From assembly GCA_041695045.1 (NCBI GenBank), contig JBGFRR010000080.1:1-19184 (forward strand): a stretch of DNA of 19,184 nucleotides, written 5' to 3'. Positions 13,438-19,184 of this stretch are shown here, piece after piece (position 1 is the stretch's first letter; each line of letters starts with the position of its first letter). Origin of the DNA: JBGFRR01 sp041695045. GTDB lineage: Bacteria; Bacteroidota; Ignavibacteria; UBA10030. The notes under the pieces were generated by a model. It was not told where the DNA came from. It saw only the letters and a list, made by a program, of their open reading frames with translations, and made no database searches. The position numbers and the translations under genes are program-made.

Positions 13438-15768
13438 CTACTGATTCAGTGTAATTCCAATAAAAAATGTTCTAGGCTGAGCTGGACCGAATACAAAATT
13501 ACTGTCTCGATTTTTTCCGATATCAAATTGGTCTTGGTATGAGTTGAAAATATTTTTTATTCCTCCATACAGTTCAAGTTTCGAGCCTACATTGTGAAGA
13601 TTAAAGGTGTACCCAACTTTGGCGCTGAGTTCAGAAAATGATTGGGATGTAATCATTGCATCACGTTCTTGATTGGGCGCTCCTGCAAAGTGTGGTACTT
13701 TCATTGTACCGGTGTGAATGTAGTTGATATTGGCATTTATTTTTTCATTTGGTGTCATTGTCAAACTGGCAAAACCGTAGTCATTTGGTGTGCGGATAAA
13801 TTCTTTTATACCCTCCAAACCATCGATGTATTCTACCGCCTCATCAAATCTGCTTGTTTGTAGTGTGAGCCCGGCTTCGAATTGCAGTTTTCTATCGTAG
13901 TTTGCTCTTAATTCTATGGTAACACCTTGTACTGTTGCGCCCTGTCCGTTGTGTTTTTCAAAAAGTTCTCCCAAGTCGTCTTGTCCTATGTGTCGTAGAT
14001 AAAAAACATCATTGAGTCTTGTAAAAAAGCCTTCTATCGTAAATCCTGCAATGTAATGCCTGGTAGGCTTGTCATAGTTGATGGATGCACTGAGACTTTG
14101 TGATTGTTCAGGAAGTAAGTCTGGTGAAATTGAAATTCGTGATATGCCGCCGGCTGCAAAAGTTATGTGCATATCCGTATCAAATGCTTGTGGCGCTCTA
14201 AAACCAGTTCCATAGTTCAGTCGAAATTGAGTGTTGTCCTTGTATTTGTACAGTATGGACGCTCGTGGACTCAAGATGGCTTTGTCAACCAAATTGTGTT
14301 TATCCATACGAACTCCTGATAATACTGTGAGTGAAGGAAGTATCTCCCAATCACTCTGAAGAAAAACTCCGAAATTCTTGGTCGTTCGGTCGATCAAATA
14401 CTTGTACGATGGTATTTCATCAAACACATCATCATAACTATACTCGCTTCCAAAGGTCAAGACATTGCTGCCTTGTAAGAAATTATTTAGTCTATGATTT
14501 ATTTGAATGCCCGCATTGTACGTTGCTACCTCAGACGTTCCATACGGAGGGTGCGCTATATGATGTTGAAATTCTGGAGTGCCAACATCAGGGATAATAC
14601 CTGTATAATGCTTTCGTTCCGTATGTTGCCAGGCAACATACGTGATGAGAGAAGAATGATGATTATGAAAATACAATCGATAATCTGCACTACCCATCCA
14701 TACGTTATGCGTTCGTTCTTCTGACTGTTGTGTCAGATAAGCGGGTTTATCTAAAACCATCTCGCCACCAAAACGATATTCACTGAGGTTGCTCAGGCTG
14801 ATTTCTAATTTCTGGTTGTTGTGTGTCAGAAAGAATACATGAGCGCCAAAGGAAGTATTTTCTCTCAAAGGAATTTCCGAGAAATTATCATCATTATGGT
14901 CGTAAAAACCTCTTTCACGACGGTTGATAAAAAAAGAAATACCTGAGTTTCTATCCTCAGATACCAATGTTGCATTGCCCCTGAAAACATTGTCATGTGT
15001 TTGACCATTGATGTTGTGGTTGGTAACGTTCAATTCATAATTATTCGTTGTAGGAATTTTGGTTATAACGTTGACCGTTCCACCAATAGCACTGGAACCA
15101 TAGAGGGATGAACCAGCACCCCGCACGACCTCTATACGGTCTATCATATTTGCCGGTATAAAGTCCATACCATACAGACCCGTAAGCGGGCTAAAAATCG
15201 GACGACCATTAATCAATATTTGTGAATAGCCCCCTGCTAAACCGTTCATTCTGAGTTGGGAATAGCTACACGTTTGACAATTCACCTCCACTCTTAATCC
15301 CGGCTGAAATCTTAATCCTTCTGATAAATTGCAGGCTTGCACAATGTCTAACGTTTCGCTGGTAAGCATATTCACGATGACGGGAGAGTCGGTTTGCCGC
15401 TTACCTGTTTTTGTACCAGTTACGACAATTGCGTCTAATTCCAAACTTTTTTCTTCTAACTCAAAATAAATTTCAATACTTGGGCTTTCGGTGCTTAACG
15501 TTACTTGTCGTGTTAAGGATTGGTATCCTACATAAGAAGCTGAAACAGTATAGGTACCAAAAGGAATATCTTGTAAATGAAAAACGCCTTTGCTGTTTGT
15601 GGCGCGGCCTAAGGATAATTCAACAAGCATGACGTTTGCAAGTTCTGTAGGAACTCCGTTAATCAATACTTTCCCGTGAATCGAGCCTATTTGTGCATAG
15701 GTTATATTGGTTACAAACAGTAAAATTATCAAGGCTTTAGCCTTTAATAACATCGTATTGTGATTCAT
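13438..15768 (-). CDS. TonB-dependent outer-membrane receptor
   Basis: The 776-residue protein would import a metal complex or similar ligand through the outer membrane, powered by TonB. A signal peptide (1-25, ending ITYA-Q) precedes a carboxypeptidase-like regulatory domain (about 27-105) typical of Bacteroidetes receptors. Next come a TonB box (LDAIVVTGT, 111-119), a plug (about 123-240, with VEVVRG-like IDRIEVVRGAGSSLYGS and GGTVNVITK) and a beta barrel ending in aromatic/hydrophobic FFIGITLNQ. The plug has a CQTC pair (Cys164, Cys167) next to SQLRMNGL, a possible metal or disulfide site. The DNA is strikingly AT-rich: 13501-13560 is 28% G+C by hand count, versus 67% at 10921-10980 in feoB. 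AAGGA lies before the ATG. The regulator starts 52 bases after the stop, so co-transcription is plausible. The ligand is unknown; the context favours iron. Confidence 0.92.
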   Translation of the reverse strand: MNHNTMLLKAKALIILLFVTNITYAQIGSIHGKVLINGVPTELANVMLVELSLGRATNSKGVFHLQDIPFGTYTVSASYVGYQSLTRQVTLSTESPSIEIYFELEEKSLELDAIVVTGTKTGKRQTDSPVIVNMLTSETLDIVQACNLSEGLRFQPGLRVEVNCQTCSYSQLRMNGLAGGYSQILINGRPIFSPLTGLYGMDFIPANMIDRIEVVRGAGSSLYGSSAIGGTVNVITKIPTTNNYELNVTNHNINGQTHDNVFRGNATLVSEDRNSGISFFINRRERGFYDHNDDNFSEIPLRENTSFGAHVFFLTHNNQKLEISLSNLSEYRFGGEMVLDKPAYLTQQSEERTHNVWMGSADYRLYFHNHHSSLITYVAWQHTERKHYTGIIPDVGTPEFQHHIAHPPYGTSEVATYNAGIQINHRLNNFLQGSNVLTFGSEYSYDDVFDEIPSYKYLIDRTTKNFGVFLQSDWEILPSLTVLSGVRMDKHNLVDKAILSPRASILYKYKDNTQFRLNYGTGFRAPQAFDTDMHITFAAGGISRISISPDLLPEQSQSLSASINYDKPTRHYIAGFTIEGFFTRLNDVFYLRHIGQDDLGELFEKHNGQGATVQGVTIELRANYDRKLQFEAGLTLQTSRFDEAVEYIDGLEGIKEFIRTPNDYGFASLTMTPNEKINANINYIHTGTMKVPHFAGAPNQERDAMITSQSFSELSAKVGYTFNLHNVGSKLELYGGIKNIFNSYQDQFDIGKNRDSNFVFGPAQPRTFFIGITLNQ

Positions 15769-15801
15769 TGTTACTATTCCTTCTCATATCCAAAAAATGA
15801 A

Positions 15802-15844
15802 TTTAGGACGACCTAAAAATAAATCATAGGACGGTCAATGTCAA
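15802..15844 (-). promoter_or_regulatory. Receptor promoter with DtxR-like operator box
   Basis: On the minus strand, TTGACA (15844-15839) and TATTTT (15821-15816) are spaced by 17 bases. Directly on the -10/start region lies the palindrome TTTAGG-TCGT-CCTAAA (15817-15802). A second, imperfect match (TGACCGTCCTA, 15837-15827) occupies the spacer. TTAGG/CCTAA half-sites are characteristic of DtxR/IdeR-type operators, though the canonical box is 19 bp with a longer centre. Placement over the promoter fits repression when metal is plentiful. Confidence 0.55.
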
Positions 15845-15860
15845 GCAAAAATTCTCATCG

Positions 15861-15941
15861 GTTGCGAGGGAGTTTGACTCCCGAGCCTAAAGGAAAACTC
15901 CCAACTTGTTCATGTGCTCAGGAGTGCAACTCCTTCGCAAC
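15861..15941. repeat. GTTGCGAGGGAGT long inverted repeat, copy A
   Basis: The ends GTTGCGAGGGAGT and ACTCCTTCGCAAC pair with one mismatch. Inner parts repeat the GACTCCC and GGAGTGCAACTCC theme. A second copy lies at 16101-16192 with the same order of motifs. Probably a dispersed non-coding repeat. Confidence 0.6.
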
Positions 15942-15950
15942 TTAAAGTCA

Positions 15951-15973
15951 TGCCCGCGGATTTTAAGCGGGCA
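15951..15973. repeat. TGCCCGC/GCGGGCA hairpin
   Basis: The arms TGCCCGC and GCGGGCA flank a 9-base AT-rich loop. There is no following T run, so it is not a good intrinsic terminator. It resembles another short dispersed palindrome family. Confidence 0.45.
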
Positions 15974-16100
15974 TCTCTAAATGCACCACTACTGTTCTTT
16001 GCTCCCATGAAGTCAGAGAAGGGCTGACCGTTGTAACTTGCGAGTGGCGTCAGTTTTCGCTATAATCTTTTGCGCCGTGTCTCCCCATACGGTGCCGATA

Positions 16101-16192
16101 GTTGTGAGGGAGTTGTACTCCCGAACAACCACTGTCCTCGGGAGTGCAACCTGCCTGCCGCCTGCCTGCCGGCAGGCAGGCTCCCTCGGAAC
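16101..16192. repeat. GTTGnGAGGGAGT inverted repeat, copy B, interrupted
   Basis: GTTGTGAGGGAGTTGTACTCCCGA matches the left half of copy A by motif order, here split as GTTGTGAGGGAGT followed by ACTCCCGA. The right half reads GGGAGTGCAAC, then about 30 foreign bases (16151-16181), then CTCCCTCGGAAC. Copy A has GGAGTGCAAC joined directly to TCCTTCGCAAC, so the extra bases look like an insertion. Confidence 0.6.
16160..16181. repeat. GCCTGCCTGCC palindromic repeat, copy 2, nested
   Basis: GCCTGCCTGCC is followed at once by its reverse complement GGCAGGCAGGC, a perfect 22-bp palindrome. A partial extra CTGCCTGCC precedes it (16151-16159). It belongs with the palindrome at 426-446 and lies inside the right arm of the repeat at 16101-16192. 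Confidence 0.7.
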
Positions 16193-16255
16193 GTAGAGAT
16201 GCCGAAACTCACCAGCAGGTGCCTTTTTACGCACTTCGGGCTTCTCCATCCAACA

Positions 16256-16281
16256 GAAACATGTTGAAGAAACATGTTGAA
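16256..16281 (+). promoter_or_regulatory. Tandem 13-bp repeat before the histidine kinase gene
   Basis: GAAACATGTTGAA occurs twice, back to back, and each unit contains the 8-bp palindrome AACATGTT. The second unit ends 17 bases before the kinase ATG. Paired dyad sites on one helical face (13-bp spacing is slightly more than one turn) could bind a regulator; an mRNA role or chance duplication is also possible. Confidence 0.35.
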
Positions 16282-16298
16282 CAAGGGGGAGGGGAACA

Positions 16299-18656
16299 AT
16301 GGTCCACATGCGCGATGAGCGGCTCATTACGTTATTGCAGCAAACATCACGCTGGGCGGGTGTCGCTGCCATTGCTGTCGGCTGCATGGTGATCGTTGCG
16401 TGGCAGTTTGAAGTGGAGATGATCAAGCGGGTCCTTCCAGGCCAGGCAGCGATGAACCCGCTGGCGGCAATCGCATTTATCCTCTCAGGCATCTCCCTCC
16501 TTCTCTCTCACCCTCGTTACGTCTTTTCTCTAGTAAACCCCGTCCGCACCGTTCTTGCTTGCCTGATTGTTGGAATCGGAGCAACGAGGCTCCTCGAGAT
16601 TGCTTTGAATATCACGATTGGCCTCGACCAGCTTCTGTTTACAGACCGGCTGGCGTCTCCGGCAGAACCGATGCCCAATCACATGCCGCCAAACGCGGCG
16701 CTGGCATTCCTGTTTCTCGGAACGTCGTTGGCGCTGTTAGGGCTACGCTCCCGATATAACTTTCTCGCCGCACAATCCTTGGCCCTCCTTGTGGGGGCGA
16801 TTGCTCTTCTTACCATCGTCGGCTACATCTTCGGCGCGTCCACATTGGCTAGGGTTGCACACTTCATGCCGATTCCACTCAACACTGCCTTGCTCTTTCT
16901 GGTCATGTCGCTCGGTGTGATATGTGCGCGACCCGAGTCCGGACTTATGCACATTCTCACTCGCACTTCGACCGGTGGAATTCTTGCACGTCGATTGATC
17001 ATTGTCGCCTTTGCTGTTCCATTCGCCCTTGGCACATTGTGGTTTGCCGGGGAACGAGCTGGATATTACGATACCAGATTAGAAATGGCACTGTTCACTG
17101 TTTCAACCATGGTCGTGTTTGCGCTTTTTGTGTTGTGGACAGGGAACGTAATCCATCGTATCGACAGTGAGCGAAGACGCGTTGAAGAAGAATTCAGGGA
17201 TCTTTACAACAACGCGCCGTGCGGCTATCACTCGTTGGGCGAGAACGGCTACTTCGTCCAGATCAACAATACAGAGCTCGCATGGTTAGGATATGCACGC
17301 GATGAAGTAGTCGGCGTAAAGCGCTTTCTCGACGTGATCACTCCGGAGAGCCAGGCGGTCTTTTACCAGAATTTCCCCATCTTCAAAGAACAAGGGCATA
17401 TCGAGAACGTCGAATTCGAGATGCTCCGCAAGGACGGGACAACGTTTCCTGCCCTCCTGACGGCATCCGCTATCAAAGACGCAGAGGGTCGTTTTGTACA
17501 GAGCCGCTCGACGATCTTCGATATCACGCTGCGCAAGCAAGCGATGGCGGCAATCAAACGTTTGGCGGCCATCGTCGATTCAACCGACGATGCGATCGTC
17601 GGGAAAACGTTAGACGGCGTCATCACGAGTTGGAATAGAGGGGCCGAGAGAATCTACGGCTACACGGCCGACGAGATGGTCGGCAGACCGATTGCAACAT
17701 TGGCGCCGGAAGGACACAAGAATGAGATTCTGGCAAACCTGAGCAGAATCCGTTCCGGAGAACGCATTACGTACTATCAAACGCGGCGCCAGCGGAAGGA
17801 TGGAAGGGTGATTGACGTTTCGCTCACGATTTCGCCAATCATGAACGAACGCGGCGAGGTCGTCGGTGCAGCGTCGATTACACGGGATATTACCGAGCAA
17901 AAAGAGGCTGAGGAACGAATCCGGAAGCTGAACGAAGCCCTCGAGCAGCAGGCCGCAGAGCTTCAGGAAATCAATAAACAGCTTGAGGCCTTTAGCTATT
18001 CCGTGTCCCACGACCTGCGAGCCCCTCTGCGCGCGATTGACGGATTCTCCAAACTGCTCGTCGAGGAGTACGGCAAGCAATTGGACGAGGAGGGCCGGCG
18101 GCTCCTTACCGTCATCCAGACCAACACCCGTCAGATGGGGCAGTTGATTGACGACCTGTTAGCATTTTCCCGGATCAGTCGCACTGAACTGCGGGGACAG
18201 GAGATTTCGATGACGAAACTTGTTCGAGCCGTCGCCGACGAGCTTCTGCATCGGCGCCCGGACAGAACCGTCGAACTGGCGCTGAACGACCTTCCGCCTG
18301 CATGGGGCGACCCTGCGATGGTCAAACAGGTTGTGGTCAACTTGCTCTCGAATGCCATCAAGTTCACAGCACCGCGTGGAGATGCGGCACGGATTGAAAT
18401 CGGAGGAGAACGCAATGGTGACATGTGTCAATACTCCGTACGCGACAACGGCGTAGGTTTCGATATGCGCTTCGCCGAGAAGCTGTTTGGAGTGTTTCAG
18501 CGCTTACACAGTCTGAAGGAGTTCGAGGGAATGGGCATTGGGCTGGCTATCGTGCACCGCGTGGTGACTCGGCATGGCGGTATGGTAACTGCAGATTCCG
18601 ACCCTCAGCGCGGGACAACATTCACATTTACTCTTCCATCGAGGAGCATCTCATGA
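16299..18656 (+). CDS. Membrane PAS-PAS sensor histidine kinase
   Basis: The 785-residue protein has about eight hydrophobic helices in the first 285 residues, forming an uncharacterised membrane sensor. Two PAS domains follow (about 296-412 and 420-535, the latter with IVDSTDDAIVGKTLDGVITSWN-type start), then a coiled coil (536-566). The HisKA dimerisation domain carries the phosphoacceptor His571 in SYSVSHDLRAPLRAIDGF. The ATP-binding domain shows NLLSNAIKFT (681-690), DNGVGFD (716-722) and GMGIGLA (744-750). The SVSHDLRAPLR type is shared with phytochrome-like kinases, although there is no bilin domain here. GGGGGAGGGG just before the ATG is a strong ribosome-binding site. Its stop overlaps the next start as ATGA, so it forms a two-component pair with the downstream regulator. 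The signal sensed is unknown. Confidence 0.92.
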   Translation: MVHMRDERLITLLQQTSRWAGVAAIAVGCMVIVAWQFEVEMIKRVLPGQAAMNPLAAIAFILSGISLLLSHPRYVFSLVNPVRTVLACLIVGIGATRLLEIALNITIGLDQLLFTDRLASPAEPMPNHMPPNAALAFLFLGTSLALLGLRSRYNFLAAQSLALLVGAIALLTIVGYIFGASTLARVAHFMPIPLNTALLFLVMSLGVICARPESGLMHILTRTSTGGILARRLIIVAFAVPFALGTLWFAGERAGYYDTRLEMALFTVSTMVVFALFVLWTGNVIHRIDSERRRVEEEFRDLYNNAPCGYHSLGENGYFVQINNTELAWLGYARDEVVGVKRFLDVITPESQAVFYQNFPIFKEQGHIENVEFEMLRKDGTTFPALLTASAIKDAEGRFVQSRSTIFDITLRKQAMAAIKRLAAIVDSTDDAIVGKTLDGVITSWNRGAERIYGYTADEMVGRPIATLAPEGHKNEILANLSRIRSGERITYYQTRRQRKDGRVIDVSLTISPIMNERGEVVGAASITRDITEQKEAEERIRKLNEALEQQAAELQEINKQLEAFSYSVSHDLRAPLRAIDGFSKLLVEEYGKQLDEEGRRLLTVIQTNTRQMGQLIDDLLAFSRISRTELRGQEISMTKLVRAVADELLHRRPDRTVELALNDLPPAWGDPAMVKQVVVNLLSNAIKFTAPRGDAARIEIGGERNGDMCQYSVRDNGVGFDMRFAEKLFGVFQRLHSLKEFEGMGIGLAIVHRVVTRHGGMVTADSDPQRGTTFTFTLPSRSIS

Positions 18657-19090
18657 ACCACGCCGTCGATATTCTCTTGGTTGAAGACAACCCTAACGAC
18701 ATTGAACTAACCGTACGGGCGCTCAAGAAGCATAATCTTGCCAATAAACTCCACATTGTCGAGGACGGCCAGGCAGCGCTCGACTTTTTGTTTGCGACCG
18801 GACCGTATGCAGGACGCAACATCGAAAATCATCCGAAGCTCGTTCTCCTCGACCTCAAGCTTCTGAAGGTTGATGGCCTTGAAGTATTGCGCCGTGTCAA
18901 AGAGGCTGAACAGACCAAGACGGTCCCCGTTGTCGTCCTCACATCGTCGCGTGAAGAGCAAGACATTGTTGCCAGCTACAGACTCGGCGTCAACAGCTAT
19001 ATTGTGAAGCCCGTAGACTTTGAGAAGTTCGTCAACTCCGTTACTGAACTCGGTTTGTACTGGCTTCTGTTGAACGAGCCGCCGCCGTAA
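18653..19090 (+). CDS. Single-domain response regulator, CheY/Rcp1-like
   Basis: The 145-residue protein is a lone receiver domain. The acidic pocket is Glu11-Asp12 (LLVEDNPND), the phosphoacceptor is Asp67 (LVLLDLKLLKVDG), the switch residue is Thr97 (VVLTSS) and the conserved lysine is Lys119 (YIVKPVDF). The VEDNPNDIELTVRALK opening and GVNSYIVKPVDFEKFV ending are typical of the Rcp1 group that partners phytochrome-like kinases. There is no DNA-binding output domain, so it probably acts through protein contacts or as a phosphorelay intermediate. The ATG overlaps the kinase stop by four bases. The frame is open upstream to 18425, but that part lies within the kinase and is not receiver-like. 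Confidence 0.93.
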   Translation: MNHAVDILLVEDNPNDIELTVRALKKHNLANKLHIVEDGQAALDFLFATGPYAGRNIENHPKLVLLDLKLLKVDGLEVLRRVKEAEQTKTVPVVVLTSSREEQDIVASYRLGVNSYIVKPVDFEKFVNSVTELGLYWLLLNEPPP

Positions 19091-19124
19091 CGCCTTAATC
19101 TTGTGAGTCAAGATCGTAACTGCC

Positions 19125-19173
19125 AATGAACCTGCCGGTTCATTCGAAAGATAGATCAAACCGCAGGTTTGAT
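19125..19173 (+). terminator. Two tandem hairpins after the two-component operon
   Basis: AATGAACC-TGCC-GGTTCATT (19125-19144) and ATCAAACC-GCA-GGTTTGAT (19155-19173) are perfect stem-loops with similar cores. They lie 35 bases past the regulator stop, and AAAATCC follows rather than a T run. They may be terminators or a pair of AACC/GGTT dispersed repeats; the same shape appears at 500-533. Confidence 0.45.
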
Positions 19174-19184
19174 AAAATCCTGCT

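Larger units (their letters stand above)
15769..16298. other. Repeat-rich intergenic region between divergent receptor and kinase genes
   Basis: Besides the promoter/operator and repeats listed separately, I see no gene. Short open frames on both strands are made of the repeats themselves. The stretch 15974-16100 shows nothing recognisable. The right end carries the kinase ribosome-binding site and the 13-bp tandem repeat. Confidence 0.5.

Noticed and set aside
16013..16492. 159-codon minus-strand open frame spanning the repeats
   Set aside because: It covers the palindromic repeats and the 5' end of the kinase gene on the other strand; the translation includes repeat-derived ACRQAGG and no domain.
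1..19184. tRNA or rRNA genes, phage integrase, restriction or toxin-antitoxin systems
   Set aside because: No cloverleaf with conserved TTCnA arm, no rRNA-like block and no diagnostic protein motifs were seen by eye.

Overview
The window comes from a GC-rich bacterium of the Bacteroidetes/Chlorobi (FCB) assemblage, most plausibly an Ignavibacteria-like lineage. The best evidence is the large secreted protein at 725-4135. It ends in a type IX secretion sorting tail of the EQNYPNPFNP type, and such tails are typical of that group. A possible leftward promoter at the edge fits the Bacteroidetes TAnnTTTG -7 consensus. No tRNA, rRNA, CRISPR array, phage module or complete insertion sequence is visible.

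Layout. 1-724: no gene, but a run of hairpin-forming repeats, with a possible promoter for a gene leaving the left edge. 725-4135 (-): secreted multidomain phospholipase D-like protein. 4263-6329 (+): three DNA-repair genes (Nudix/MutT-like, MutY, Ogg2-type 8-oxoguanine glycosylase). Together they resemble a full GO system that guards against 8-oxoguanine. 6424-7578 (+): saccharopine/lysine dehydrogenase-family oxidoreductase. 7624-8010 (+): small membrane-anchored protein. 8014-8320 (+): decayed yajQ pseudogene. 8334-9992 (+): secreted N-acetylmuramoyl-L-alanine amidase. 10131-15768 (-): iron module in transcription order TonB-dependent receptor, DtxR/MntR-family repressor, FeoA, FeoB GTPase half, FeoB membrane half. 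15769-16298: repeat-rich spacer with an operator-like box. 16299-19090 (+): PAS-PAS histidine kinase overlapping a CheY/Rcp1-like response regulator. 19125-19173: two terminator-like hairpins.

The iron module reads as one pathway. The outer-membrane receptor would import a chelated metal, FeoA/FeoB would move Fe(II) across the inner membrane, and the DtxR-family protein would sense metal. A TTTAGG-N4-CCTAAA palindrome sits on the receptor's predicted promoter. The receptor is much richer in A+T than its neighbours and may have been acquired from another Bacteroidetes-like genome. FeoB is divided into two ORFs joined by an ATGA overlap.

The most distinctive feature of the DNA is the density of short dispersed palindromes. 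At least five sequence families occur. One family of about 60 bp has two near-identical copies 10 kb apart plus diverged copies. One 22-bp palindrome lies in frame inside a sorting domain. Another palindrome is nested inside a second repeat. I found no convincing evidence of a wholly new defence or mobile system; the strongest leads are the repeat ecology, the GO cluster, the split FeoB with its regulator, and the yajQ remnant.
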